Source of the DNA: Planctomycetota bacterium
Lineage (GTDB): Bacteria; Planctomycetota; B15-G4
Length of the DNA stretch: 64,000 nucleotides
Reading direction: 5' to 3'
Assembly (NCBI GenBank): GCA_029259745.1
Contig: JAJDEO010000063.1
Location: 398,475-462,474 of the forward strand
Each line of letters begins with the position of its first letter. The stretch's first letter is position 1. Both the position numbers and the translations under genes were made by a program. Of the stretch, positions 36,816 to 46,071 are shown in pieces. The notes under the pieces are model-generated. The model saw only the letters and a program-made list of their open reading frames with translations. It searched no databases and had not been told where the DNA came from.

Positions 36816-38099
36816 ATGATGATCACGGCATGGACCTGCATGCTCGCGACGACGCTCCTCCCGACGTCCGGTGGTGAGGCCCTCGAGGCCAACGTCGCTG
36901 TTGCTCCGAGCGCTGCACAGCGCCTGGCGGTCGCCACGGCGCCGCCGATGCTCTCGGGCGGTACGTGGCAGTCGAGCCTCGATATCGGCCTCGACGGCAA
37001 GGGAATCAGCTTCGGCAACGCTCCCGTCTGGGACGGCATTCGCTTCAACCTCGTCGATCACGACGTCGAGCGTCTGCGCGGCATCAACACGTCGCTCTGG
37101 ATCCCGTCCTCGAGCCCCAACGGCCAGATGACGGGCATCAACCTCGGGCTCATCGGCCCGCGCGCCGATCACCTCGATGGCATCTCGGCCGGCCTGATCG
37201 GCACCTACGCGGACGAGTACCTGCACGGCCTCAACGTCGGCGGGCTGCTGACGTTCTCCGGCAAGGAGCTCGTCGGTGTTTCGGCCGCCGGCCTCGCGAC
37301 GGGCACGGAGGGCAACGCTGCGGGCGTCCAGCTGGCCGGTCTCGCAACGGTCATCGATGGATACATGCAGGGGATTTCGGGCGCGTTTCTTGCCACGTCG
37401 ACGGGCGGCACGGTCGAGGGCGTCACGCTCGGCGGCCTCGCCACGATGGGTGAGTCGTCGATGGAGGGCATCCAGCTCGGTGGCCTCGCGGCTGCGGCCG
37501 ATGGCTCGATGGATGGTATCCAGGCCGGTGGCCTCGCCGTGATGTCGGGTGGCAGCATGACGGGCATCTCGCTCGGTGGCCTCGCGGCCGTCGCCGACCA
37601 CGACATGACCGGCGTCAACGTCGGTGGCCTCGCCGTCGTGGCGGATGGCAGCCAGGAAGGTCTCAACGTCGGCGGTCTCGCGGCGGTGGCCGACGGCCAC
37701 ATGACCGGCATCAACCTCGCCGGTCTTGCGGCCATGTCGGGTGGCTCGATGACGGGCATCAACATCGCCGGGCTCGCCGTCGTGGCGGGTGACGACGAAT
37801 GGGGCTCGAGCGACGGCCTCGGTTCGGCGCGTCTGGCCGGGCTCACGGCCGCGCTCTACCGCGTCGAAGCCGACCACACGTCGGGTCTCACGATCGGCGG
37901 TCTGATCGCCCAGGCCAACCACATGGACGGCCTCACGATCGGCGCCTACACGCGTGCACACAGCATCGCCCACGGCCTCAACATCGGCATCTTCAACAGT
38001 GCCGAAGACATGGGCGGCGTTCAGATCGGGTTGCTCAACCACATCGAGTCGAACCCCGAGTGGCTGCGTTGGTTGCCCGTGATCAACATGCACTTCTGA
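36816..38099 (+). CDS. Glycine/leucine-rich solenoid repeat protein
   Basis: 427 residues from the first of two ATGs at 36816, with a hydrophobic, signal-like N-terminus (MMITAWTCMLATTLLPTSGG). From about residue 60 to 420 it is almost entirely tandem repeats of ~20-22 residues built on a GI-x-LGGLA-x-xA-x-G-x-M-x-G pattern (EGIQLGGLAAAADGSMDGI, TGVNVGGLAVVADGSQEGL). Regular Leu/Ile/Val spacing points to a right-handed beta-solenoid, similar to LGGLA-type surface-repeat proteins seen in Leptospira and planctomycetes. The final VQIGLLNHIESNPEWLRWLPV is a non-repeat cap. Probably surface-exposed. Confidence 0.75.
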   Translation: MMITAWTCMLATTLLPTSGGEALEANVAVAPSAAQRLAVATAPPMLSGGTWQSSLDIGLDGKGISFGNAPVWDGIRFNLVDHDVERLRGINTSLWIPSSSPNGQMTGINLGLIGPRADHLDGISAGLIGTYADEYLHGLNVGGLLTFSGKELVGVSAAGLATGTEGNAAGVQLAGLATVIDGYMQGISGAFLATSTGGTVEGVTLGGLATMGESSMEGIQLGGLAAAADGSMDGIQAGGLAVMSGGSMTGISLGGLAAVADHDMTGVNVGGLAVVADGSQEGLNVGGLAAVADGHMTGINLAGLAAMSGGSMTGINIAGLAVVAGDDEWGSSDGLGSARLAGLTAALYRVEADHTSGLTIGGLIAQANHMDGLTIGAYTRAHSIAHGLNIGIFNSAEDMGGVQIGLLNHIESNPEWLRWLPVINMHF

Positions 38100-38189
38100 T
38101 CACGGCACCGCAGTTGGTGTGATGGTGACGCGCCGCGCGTCGCGCAGACCGCGCGATGCGCGGCGTGTTCGCTTGGAAGGGAGTTGACG

Positions 38190-39794
38190 ATGGCTGACGG
38201 CAGGCCGCCGGACGGCAAGAAGCGCTCGAAGACGAGCAAGAAGAAGCGCTCGAAGGCGCCGTCGTCGGCGGGCTCCAAGGAGTCGTCGCCGGGCGCGTCG
38301 GTGCGTCGCAAGAAGCCGAGCGGCGACACGACGAAGCCGTCATCGCGCTCGGCGCCCGCTCCGGGACGTCCGTCAGTGCGCAAGGCCGTGACGCCGCAGT
38401 CAAAGACGCTCGGCGGACGCGCGCTCATCGTCGGCGCCTGCTTCGTCATCATCGTGGCCGGCATGAAGGCGTCGCGCGAGATTCTCGTGCCGTTCCTCTT
38501 CTCGCTCTTCATCGCCGTGCTCGCGGGCCCGCCGATCTCGGCGATGAAGAAACGCGGTTTGCCGACGTGGCTGGCGATGCTCACGGTGCTCGGTGCGTTG
38601 TCCCTCGCCGGGCTCTTCGTGACCACCGTCGTCACGCGTTCGATCAGCTCGTTCAAAGACAATCTCCCCACCTACGAGGCGCGGCTGGAGGCTGCGCAAA
38701 AGAAGGTGCTGGAGTGGGAACCGCCGACGGAGATCCTGTCCTTCTTCGGCTTCGAAGGTGAGCCGAACGGTGAGCCGAACGCCGAGACCGCGGGAAGCTC
38801 CCCCGACGTCGGCGTGGCTGCCGGCGTAGCCGCCCCCGACGACGTGGCCGCCGACGAGGACGACGACGTGGCCGCCGCGGTTGACGAGGAGGTCCCGCAG
38901 GTAGCGGACGACCCGGCGCCCGACGCGGAGGATCTCGGCGACGTCGAGGCGCTCGCCGAAGCCGTGGAAGATGCCGTCAACGATGCGCTGAAGGAGGCCG
39001 CGGCGACGGGCGAGACGAAGTCCGTCACCCTGTCGGACATCGACCTCGGCCGGATCAAGAAGACGGTGCTCGAGTTCTTCGACCTGGGCTCGATTCTGAC
39101 GCAGAGCGTCACGTACCTGTCGGAGGCCGCAAGCCTCGCCACGAACGCACTGCTGATCCTGCTGACCGTCGTCTTCATGCTGCTCGAGGTCTCGACGATG
39201 CCGCGCAAGATCCTCGCGATCAGTGGGCGCAACGGTCGCGAGTTGCTCGAACGCATCATGTCGATCGCCGACGACGTGAACCACTACATGCTGCTCAAGA
39301 CGCTCGTCAGCGTCCTCACGGGTGTCCTCGTCGCAATCTGGCTGACGTGGCTCGACGTCGACTTTCCGCTGCTCTGGGGCCTGCTTGCGTTCCTGCTGAA
39401 CTTCGTCCCCAATCTCGGGTCGATCCTCGCCGCGGTGCCCGCGGTGCTGCTCGCCTGGATCCAGCTCGGCGCCTCGACGGCGGGTCTCGTGCTCGCCGGC
39501 TTCGTGGCCGTCAACATGCTCGTCGGCAACGTCATCGAGCCGCGACTGCTCGGTCGGGGCCTGGGCCTCTCGACGCTCGTCGTGTTCCTGTCGTTGGTGT
39601 TCTGGGGCTGGGTGCTCGGACCGTTGGGCATGGTGCTGTCCGTGCCGCTCACGATGGCGTGCAAGGTCGCGCTGCAGTCGAGTGGCGACATGCGCTGGGT
39701 TGCGATCCTGCTGAGCGGCGAGCCGACGAAGGAACAGCTCTCGATCAAGGCGGCGAAGTCGTCTTCAACGAGCGCGCCGCCCACGACCACGTGA
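38190..39794 (+). CDS. AI-2E family transporter with acidic insert
   Basis: 534 residues from the ATG at 38190 (ribosome binding site ggaaggga). The N-terminal ~70 residues are Lys/Ser/Arg-rich and disordered. Membrane helices start at ALIVGACFVIIVAGM and EILVPFLFSLFIAVLAGPPI, and the family C-terminal core is VDFPLLWGLLAFLLNFVPNLGSILAAVPAV through GLSTLVVFLSLVFWGWVLGPLGM. A strongly acidic insert (about 210-265, EDDDVAAAVDEE-type) interrupts the soluble middle domain. Family members export small molecules or Na+/H+; the substrate is unknown. Confidence 0.85.
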   Translation: MADGRPPDGKKRSKTSKKKRSKAPSSAGSKESSPGASVRRKKPSGDTTKPSSRSAPAPGRPSVRKAVTPQSKTLGGRALIVGACFVIIVAGMKASREILVPFLFSLFIAVLAGPPISAMKKRGLPTWLAMLTVLGALSLAGLFVTTVVTRSISSFKDNLPTYEARLEAAQKKVLEWEPPTEILSFFGFEGEPNGEPNAETAGSSPDVGVAAGVAAPDDVAADEDDDVAAAVDEEVPQVADDPAPDAEDLGDVEALAEAVEDAVNDALKEAAATGETKSVTLSDIDLGRIKKTVLEFFDLGSILTQSVTYLSEAASLATNALLILLTVVFMLLEVSTMPRKILAISGRNGRELLERIMSIADDVNHYMLLKTLVSVLTGVLVAIWLTWLDVDFPLLWGLLAFLLNFVPNLGSILAAVPAVLLAWIQLGASTAGLVLAGFVAVNMLVGNVIEPRLLGRGLGLSTLVVFLSLVFWGWVLGPLGMVLSVPLTMACKVALQSSGDMRWVAILLSGEPTKEQLSIKAAKSSSTSAPPTTT

Positions 39795-39836
39795 TGGGTC
39801 GCGAGCGGCGCGGTCACTCGAACGGGTGCTGCGGCG

Positions 39837-40904
39837 CTACGGCAAGAACTGCAGATCGAGGGTGTTCGAGACCGCGAAGTCCTTGATCTGTGTGTCGTCG
39901 ACGACGACGGCCTGGATGTAGATCGAGACGGGGCCGCTGCCGCCAGGGACGCCGTCGGGGATGTTCAGCTGGCCGCTGCCGTCCGTGGACACGCCGAGGA
40001 TGAAGAGCGGCGGGAGCGGACCGAGCGTGCCGAACACCTTCGGCGAGAACTGCGGGTTCAGGTTTGTCGAGATCAGCATCGTCGTGATGGCAAACGGCGG
40101 TGCGTTCGTCAGCAGGAAGTCGGCGGTCGTGCCTGTGGACAGGTCGCCGCCGCAGACCGACAGCGTGACGTTGCCGGGGCCCTGCAGGCCGAGGCTCGGC
40201 TGACACGTGATCGTGCCGGCGTCACTCGAACAGGCGCGGATCACCCAGTTGCCGTTGTAGAAGATCGGGCAGAGCGGGAAGCCGGACACCGTGGCCGTGC
40301 TCGCGTCGCGCCAGCCCTGGCCGGCGATGTCGATCAGGCTCGTCTGGGGCGTCGTGTTGCACCCACCGCCCGGCGAAGGGTTGTCCGTGAAGAAGTTCGC
40401 CGTGTATCCGCTCGCGCAGCTGCCATTCATGTTGATGTTCATGCGCCAGGCGACGACGAAGTTGTCGACACCGTCACCGACGATGATGTTCTCGGACGAC
40501 AGGTCGAACGTGTTGATGCCGCCGCTCGTCAGCTGCGCACTCGAGCTCGTGTCGGCGTTGAGGTCGAAGATCTTGGGGCCGAGGATCGGAATGCCGCCGC
40601 TGAACGTGACGCCGTTGTAGATCTCGATGTTCGCGGTCGCCGTGAACGTGCCGGCGCCGAACTGGTCTGCAAACCCGACAGCGACCTGTTCGAGCTTCTG
40701 CTTGGGCGTTCCCATGGGGAGCGTGAAGACCTGCGCGGCAGCCTCGCCCTCACAGAGTCCGGGGACGATCGAGATGCCCGTGGGCGTCGGAGGCGGAACT
40801 TGGGGGAGGTTGTCGTTTGACCAAAAGTTGAAGGCGCAGGCCTGCGAAAGGGCTGACGTCGTCAGCGTGAGCAGGGCGAGCGCGGCAAGTGCTGCGAAAC
40901 GCAT
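39837..40904 (-). CDS. Secreted beta-rich protein of planctomycete type
   Basis: 355 residues from the ATG at 40904 with a signal peptide (MRFAALAALALLTLTTSALSQ). Two parts: residues ~22-235 form a beta-rich domain with paired Cys (GSCASGYTANFFTDNPSPGGGC), and the C-terminal ~120 residues (TCQPSLGLQGPGNVTLSVCGG, ...FILGVSTDGSGQLNIPDGVPGG) form a repeat type found at the ends of many exported planctomycete proteins. Function unknown. Confidence 0.7.
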   Translation of the reverse strand: MRFAALAALALLTLTTSALSQACAFNFWSNDNLPQVPPPTPTGISIVPGLCEGEAAAQVFTLPMGTPKQKLEQVAVGFADQFGAGTFTATANIEIYNGVTFSGGIPILGPKIFDLNADTSSSAQLTSGGINTFDLSSENIIVGDGVDNFVVAWRMNINMNGSCASGYTANFFTDNPSPGGGCNTTPQTSLIDIAGQGWRDASTATVSGFPLCPIFYNGNWVIRACSSDAGTITCQPSLGLQGPGNVTLSVCGGDLSTGTTADFLLTNAPPFAITTMLISTNLNPQFSPKVFGTLGPLPPLFILGVSTDGSGQLNIPDGVPGGSGPVSIYIQAVVVDDTQIKDFAVSNTLDLQFLP

Positions 40905-41190
40905 CGAAGGACTCCAGGAGCGCGTGATGACGGGGCTCACTGTTCGGTTGGTCCGACGCTGCCCGCGTCCATCTCGCAGATTAGCACGGCCGCGAAACGT
41001 TGAGTGTCTCAGCCTCGCGTCACGGATGCCCCGATCGCCGACAACGTCGAACGACCGGGGCATCGAGATGACGTGCATGATCGGCCGCTGCGTCAGGACA
41101 CGACCCTTCGTGTTGTCGGCAAGGGGAGCCCGGTGCCTGTTGAACGATGTGGAGATTGTGTCTCGGAGCGAGGCGCTCGGCGGGGTGTCG

Positions 41191-41946
41191 TCAGCGTGAG
41201 TGCGGGGCGATCAGGGCCGCCATGCGGCCGGTACGCTCTGCGTTGCCGTGGGTGACGTCGCGGCGGTGGGAGAAGAACGACGCGGCGTCGCGGTACGTGC
41301 ACGCGGCCGTCACGTCGACCCGTTCGTCCGTGATCCCGGCGGCCGTGAGCTGAGCCCGGACGGCGGCGGGGAGGTCGACGTGGACGCCGTCGGCTCGCGG
41401 TACGACGGCCTCCGCGAGTCCTGCGGTGCGGAATCGGGACGCCACGTCCGCGCCCACTTCGAAGGCCGCCGCGCGGATACACGGCCCGACGGCCGCGACG
41501 AGCTCGGAGCCGCCGGCGCGCCCGCGCAACGCCGCGATCGCCGCCGGAAGGACGCCCGCGAGCAGCCCCTTCCACCCGGCGTGGACGGCCGCGACATGGC
41601 CGCCGTGCGCGTCACTGAGCAGGATCGGCACGCAGTCGGCCGTGCGGATCGTGGCGATCATGCCGGGCGTCGAGCTCACGAGCGCGTCGGCGCGCACAGC
41701 CGCGTCACGCGGCGTGCGCTCGAGGTCGTGGACGTCAGCACCGTGCACCTGGTGTAGTCCGATGAGCGGCGCGCGCGGCAGGCGGAACAGCGCGCGGATG
41801 TCGCCGAGCACGAGCGGGCTCAGCGTCGTGAAGTCGGCGATGTCGCGCGGCCCGCGCGTGGTGAAGGCGTGGGGGACGCCGCGTTCGGCGAGCAGCGGCG
41901 ACACGAGGAGATCGAGCCCGTCCGGCGATTGCGTCACTTCGAGCAT
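41191..41946 (-). CDS. pgeF: PgeF/YfiH-type purine nucleoside phosphorylase (polyphenol oxidase family)
   Basis: 251 residues from the ATG at 41946. Signature segments: GLHQVHGADVH, ADALVSSTPGMIATIRTADCVPILLSD, VAAVHAGWKGLLAGVLPAA, VGPCIRAAAFEVGADV and FFSHRRDVTHGNAERTGRMAALI. The His/Cys/His zinc site (HQVH, ADC, HAGW) is complete. Family members were called laccase-domain or DUF152 proteins; they act on purine nucleosides or correct peptidoglycan precursors. It is divergent from the ArnT-like gene. Confidence 0.9.
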   Translation of the reverse strand: MLEVTQSPDGLDLLVSPLLAERGVPHAFTTRGPRDIADFTTLSPLVLGDIRALFRLPRAPLIGLHQVHGADVHDLERTPRDAAVRADALVSSTPGMIATIRTADCVPILLSDAHGGHVAAVHAGWKGLLAGVLPAAIAALRGRAGGSELVAAVGPCIRAAAFEVGADVASRFRTAGLAEAVVPRADGVHVDLPAAVRAQLTAAGITDERVDVTAACTYRDAASFFSHRRDVTHGNAERTGRMAALIAPHSR

Positions 41947-42077
41947 GGAGCCTCCCTGGCGTACGGCGCGTCCGCGCGACTTTCTACAGCGTCGCGCCTG
42001 TTCGCGTCGATCACAAGGCATGTGACCACGCCCACCCGGACGCTCGGCCGCGCCACCCATCGACGGAACGCCCCGCG

Positions 42078-43586
42078 ATGTCCCCCGCATCCTCGTCTCC
42101 GACTCCGCGCCGCGCATGGCGGCTGGCACTCGTCGTGCTCGCGATTTTCGCGGGTGCGCTGCGCTTCTGGCATCTCGAGCGCGTCGGCATCTCGCACTAC
42201 GACGCCGGGCCGTACACGGGCGGCATCCTCGGCGTCGGCCCCTACGGCAAGCATGTGCTCGTTCCGTTTCACGCGCCGCACCTCGTGCCGTGGATGCACG
42301 CGCTCGTGTTCGCTCTCTGGGGACTGTCCGAGACGGCGCTCGCATTCGTGCACGCGGCGATCGGCACGGCGGCCGTCGTCGGTGTGGCCGCCTGGGGTGC
42401 GCGCTGGGTCGGACGTGGGCCGGCGTGGATCGGTGCGGCGGCCTTGGCCGGCATGGAGTACCACGTCGTCTATTCGCGGCAGCCGATCACGGACGGCGTC
42501 TTCGCGGCGTTCTTCCTTGCGTCCATCGCGGCGCTCGACCACGCGGCGCGGCGAGGTTCCTCATGGCGCTGGGCGCTCGGCGGACTGCTCGTCGGCGCGA
42601 CGTTCCTCGTCAAGTACCACGGCTTCTTCCCACTCGTCGTGATCGCCGCGTGGTTCGTGGCGCGCTCGTTGCCGGGGCTGGTGCGCGCGCGGCGAAGCAC
42701 GCGTCCCAACGTGGCGGCCTGGCGCGGACTCGTCCTTGCCGCGCTCGTCAGTGCCGGGCCGGCGGCGTACATGCTCTGGGAGATCCACGTCGACATCGGC
42801 TTCGAGGCCTTCTCGGAGCACCGTGCGAAGTGGATGGCCAAGCCGGCGCTGTACGTGCTGCCGCAGACGGGGCTCTTCGTCGCGCGTGCGCTCGGCGCCT
42901 GGACGTCGGTGCTCGTGCTCGGCTGCGCGCTCGTGGGGCTCGTGCGCTTCGTCTGCCGTCGTCGCAGCGGCGACGTGCTGCTCCTGCTCTGGATCGCCGT
43001 CTTCGCCGGAACGATGCCGCTCTACATCAACTATCCGCGGCTCCTCGTCCCGCTGCTTGCGCCGGTCTGCCTCGCCGCCGGCGCCGGCGCGTGGTGGCTC
43101 GTGGGACATACGCGTCGCACTCCGTTGGCGGCGGCTTGCTGCGGTGTGGCTCTCGCGGTGGCAGGGGCAATCGAGACGAGCGATGTCTTGCGGACGTCCG
43201 ATCGCGGCTACCACGACGCGGCCGCGTGGCTCGTCGACCAGGGGCCGTCCGAGCTTCCCGATCTGCTGGTGACGCAACACTCGATCGTCTTCCCGCTGCG
43301 TGATGCCGTCGCGCCGTTTCTGATGTCGACCGAAGACGGGGCTCTCGGACACGCGCGCCGCGGCGAGTTTCGGTTCCTCGTCTGCGACCTGCGCGAACTC
43401 GCTGCACGTGAGCTCGTCGCAGCCGCGCACGCTCATGGACTCGTGCAGGTGGCGCGCTTCGAGAACCCCATGCCGCCGCCGTTCGTCGTCAACGTCGCGG
43501 GCTTCGAGCGCCTCGCTCATGCACGCACGGGCGACGAGCATCTCGGCGAGATCCTGTCGACGCTGAGAGTCTTCGCGCGACCTTGA
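42078..43586 (+). CDS. ArnT/PMT-like membrane glycosyltransferase
   Basis: 502 residues with about 10-12 hydrophobic helices. The first periplasmic loop carries the acidic site (RVGISHYDAGPYTGG), and EYHVVYSRQPITDGVFAAFFLASIAAL resembles the GT39/GT83 (C-type) fold. These enzymes move a sugar from a polyprenyl-phosphate donor to lipid or protein at the outer face of the membrane. A short soluble C-terminus (from ~390) ends it. A purine-rich terminator-like hairpin follows. Confidence 0.75.
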   Translation: MSPASSSPTPRRAWRLALVVLAIFAGALRFWHLERVGISHYDAGPYTGGILGVGPYGKHVLVPFHAPHLVPWMHALVFALWGLSETALAFVHAAIGTAAVVGVAAWGARWVGRGPAWIGAAALAGMEYHVVYSRQPITDGVFAAFFLASIAALDHAARRGSSWRWALGGLLVGATFLVKYHGFFPLVVIAAWFVARSLPGLVRARRSTRPNVAAWRGLVLAALVSAGPAAYMLWEIHVDIGFEAFSEHRAKWMAKPALYVLPQTGLFVARALGAWTSVLVLGCALVGLVRFVCRRRSGDVLLLLWIAVFAGTMPLYINYPRLLVPLLAPVCLAAGAGAWWLVGHTRRTPLAAACCGVALAVAGAIETSDVLRTSDRGYHDAAAWLVDQGPSELPDLLVTQHSIVFPLRDAVAPFLMSTEDGALGHARRGEFRFLVCDLRELAARELVAAAHAHGLVQVARFENPMPPPFVVNVAGFERLAHARTGDEHLGEILSTLRVFARP

Positions 43587-43907
43587 TCAGCGAGGTGCGT
43601 GAGGGGGAGTGGGTGGGGGCCACGCGCGGAGGAGAGGAGGAGGAGGAGAGACGCGCGCGGCCCCCGATGTGTCGATCAAGGTGTCGAGGAGTCGATCAAG
43701 GTGCACTGGCGTTCGCGCTCGTCGGCGCGTGCCGAGTGTTGGAGAGAGCATCGCGCCAGCGAAGGTGAGGAAGACGGGAGGTGCGGCGCGATGCAGGTTC
43801 GGGAGGGAAGCGGGCCTTGCTTTGGGGGTGACTCGAGTTCGGGGGGCTCGGATCGAAGGCGCGCTTCGTGTGGGGAGCACACCAACAGACGCAGCGGCGT
43901 CGAAGGA
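43587..43907. other. Purine-rich gap with terminator-like hairpin (43615-43665)
   Basis: Just after the ArnT-like stop, gggggcc (43615-43621) pairs with ggccccc (43659-43665); after one mismatch six further pairs extend the stem inward, leaving a loop of only A and G (gaggagaggaggag type). Downstream a direct repeat, gtcgatcaaggtg, occurs twice near 43674 and 43693. No gene is supported. Confidence 0.5.
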
Positions 43908-44309
43908 TCAGACAGTGGCGTTCGTGTGACGGAGTCGGGGCGCATCGGACGTGGTCAGGAGAACGTCGACGAATGCACTCAGCGTTGCGATGAGGCGGTT
44001 GTCGAGGCTGTAGATCTCGGCGCGCACGACGTGTTCGCCGGGCGTCTCGAAGCGTGCGACGGCTGTCGAGGAGAAGAGCGTCAGTCGTTCGACGTCGGCG
44101 CCGGTCCAGAGGATCTCGTGGTCGACATCGAGTTCGAAGCGGAAGGACATGGCTTCGCCTTGACGCGCCGTCAGTCGGCCGTGAACCGGTTCGAACGCTG
44201 CGGTGCGGGCGACGTCGCACCAGGTGTCGACGTCTTCGGCGGGGGAACGGGGTGTGTCGAGCGACACCGTGAGGCTCAGGCGCGGCGTCGTCTTGCTGGC
44301 GGCGTCCAT
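43908..44309 (-). CDS. Small protein with Ig/PilZ-like beta pattern, unknown function
   Basis: 133 residues, no signal peptide. Alternating strands (RLSLTVSLDTP, EAMSFRFELDVD, LTLFSSTAVARFETPGEHVVRAEIYSLDNRLIATLSAFVDVLL) suggest a single beta-sandwich. No family recognised. It stands alone between two gene-poor stretches; only its reading frame and composition support it. Confidence 0.5.
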   Translation of the reverse strand: MDAASKTTPRLSLTVSLDTPRSPAEDVDTWCDVARTAAFEPVHGRLTARQGEAMSFRFELDVDHEILWTGADVERLTLFSSTAVARFETPGEHVVRAEIYSLDNRLIATLSAFVDVLLTTSDAPRLRHTNATV

Positions 44310-44890
44310 GCGTGCTCTCCGTGCAGGGTGAGTGGCGCGGCGGGAACTCCGCGCTCATACGTTGGAGAGGAGTTGCGGGCGATCCCCGACTTACGACGCT
44401 GTTAGCCAGGGTGATTGGTGGACGATCTCGTGCGCTCGCATCTGAGTCCTTGCTGGCGGCGGCGAAATGACGTCTCTGCTCCTCAACGGCCAGAACTGGT
44501 CAGAAACCTCGCTTCGCCGCCGCCAGCAAGGCCCAGCTGCGACGTCGCGACGATCGTCCACGAATGACGCGGATCACGCGGGCGCTAAAGCGGTCGTTCC
44601 GTCGTCCGCCTCGCACGGGAATGGCGGTGAGAAGGACGCTGGCCGCGTCGCCGCGCGCACTTCTCAACAGGTTTTTAGCCCGAGTTCGCCCGTGAAGAAC
44701 CCGCGCTGGGGCGACGAGACGCGCGCTCGTGTCCACTCGCTTCGCGACACGCGCGAGGCTCGGACTCCGTGCCGACGTTCTCGTCGCGCGCGCTGGAACG
44801 CTTGCCGGTGAGGCCTATCATGTCGGGGCGTTCATGGAGCACTTGGCGGGCTCGGAGCGTGCGCGATCGGTTTCGACTGGGAGGGTAGCA
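44310..44890. other. Gene-free region with inverted repeat pair
   Basis: About 580 nt without a supported gene. It holds two oppositely oriented beta repeats (44419-44466 and 44513-44564) whose inner 19 nt are exact inverted copies, then GC-rich unannotated sequence, and ends at the exonuclease start. Confidence 0.45.
44419..44564. repeat. Repeat family beta, copies C and D forming a large inverted repeat
   Basis: Copy C (44419-44466, plus) and copy D (44513-44564, minus) face each other. Their inner ends, ccttgctggcggcggcgaa at 44448-44466 and its exact complement at 44513-44531, can form a 19-bp stem around a 46-nt spacer. The outer parts match with mismatches (tggacgatc...cgcatctgag). Confidence 0.7.
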
Positions 44891-45490
44891 GTGACACAGG
44901 CTCCGGAAGATCTCACGACGTTCCTGGCGGACGAGCGTGCCGCGGCGATCGCATGGGCGACCGCGGTGCTTGCCGACGACGAGGCCGTCTACATCGACAC
45001 GGAAACGACGGGCCTCGACGAACGCGCCGAGATCGTCGACATCGCGGTTTGCGACAACGCCGGCCGCGCGCTGGTCGATCGGCTCGTGCGCCCGCGCGGA
45101 CACATCCCGAGCGAGACGACCGCCGTTCACGGCATCACCTACCGCGACGTCGCCAACGAACCGACCTGGCCCGACGTCTACGAGGACGTCTGCCGCGTCC
45201 TCAACGCCGCCTCGCGCATCATCGTCTACAACGTCGAATACGACCTGCGCATCCTCGCCCAGACGTCATCGCTCTACACGCTCGCGCCCAGCGGCCCGCC
45301 GCGCACGCGCTTCGAGTGCGCGATGGAGCAGTACTCACGCTTCATGGGCCGTTGGGACCGTGAGGCTGGTCGCTTCCAGCGCATGAAGCTCCGCGGCGGC
45401 AACCACCGCGCGTTCGGCGACTGCCTCGCCACCGTCGACTGCCTCCGAAAGATGGCCGCCGCCGGCAAGACCCAAGCGACGATGTTCTGA
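44891..45490 (+). CDS. DEDDh 3'-5' exonuclease (RNase T/DnaQ-like)
   Basis: 199 residues from the GTG at 44891. Exonuclease motifs are in order: Exo I VYIDTETTGLDE, Exo II IIVYNVEYDLRIL, Exo III HRAFGDCLATVD, giving all four acidic residues and the catalytic His. Proteins of this size act as free-standing proofreading or RNA/DNA-trimming nucleases, or as an epsilon-like subunit. No neighbouring gene suggests its pathway. Confidence 0.85.
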   Translation: MTQAPEDLTTFLADERAAAIAWATAVLADDEAVYIDTETTGLDERAEIVDIAVCDNAGRALVDRLVRPRGHIPSETTAVHGITYRDVANEPTWPDVYEDVCRVLNAASRIIVYNVEYDLRILAQTSSLYTLAPSGPPRTRFECAMEQYSRFMGRWDREAGRFQRMKLRGGNHRAFGDCLATVDCLRKMAAAGKTQATMF

Positions 45491-45498
45491 GCGACGTT

Positions 45499-46071
45499 TC
45501 AGCGCGGTTGGGCGGCCTGCAGGCTCGAGTCGAGGCGCAGCAGCCAGATCTTGCGTTTCTCCGCGAACAGAGCGTCCCGAGGCGCGGCTTCGAGCGCTCC
45601 GAGGAGATTGTCCGCGGCCTCGGTTTGGCTGGCCTGCCAACGTGACCAGGCTTCCTTGCGCGCGTTGATGCCCTCGGGTTCGTCGGCGTAAGCGGCGACT
45701 TCGTTGTTCGTCGCGAACAGCTCGGTGCGTGCAGCTGCGAGTGACGCCAACGCCGCCTCGACGTGCTTCGTGAAACGCGCTCGACGAGCGTCGTCGAAGC
45801 CAAGGAAGTCGGTCGTCTGGGCGAGCGTCTCCTGACGCAACTCGTCCACGCGCATCGTCTCGGCCTGTGAGCGCAGACGCGCCAGGCTGCGTTCGAGCTG
45901 GTCGAAGCCTTGGGCGTCGGCAGTCGTCGCTTCGTCGGCTGCGGCGAGGATGGATTCGCTGTCGACTCCGACGCCGTCGGCGTCAGTACCCGAGCGGTCG
46001 GAGAGGACGAACGGAATGCCAATCGCGAAGATCGCCGTCGCGGTCAGGAGGATGGTCACACCGGACTTCAT
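45499..46071 (-). CDS. Membrane-anchored coiled-coil protein of the copper cluster
   Basis: 190 residues. MKSGVTILLTATAIFAIGIPFVL is an N-terminal anchor or signal; the rest is almost all helical, with heptad-like Leu/Ala spacing (FDQLERSLARLRSQAETMRVDELRQETLAQ). No family recognised. The ATG overlaps the stop of the SCO gene (ATGA), so it belongs to the multicopper oxidase-SCO operon and may be a structural or assembly partner. Confidence 0.65.
   Translation of the reverse strand: MKSGVTILLTATAIFAIGIPFVLSDRSGTDADGVGVDSESILAAADEATTADAQGFDQLERSLARLRSQAETMRVDELRQETLAQTTDFLGFDDARRARFTKHVEAALASLAAARTELFATNNEVAAYADEPEGINARKEAWSRWQASQTEAADNLLGALEAAPRDALFAEKRKIWLLRLDSSLQAAQPR

Noticed and set aside
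36379..36816. 146-codon upstream extension of phosphoglucomutase
   Set aside because: Arg/Pro-rich without family similarity; the GTG at 36378 gives the normal length.
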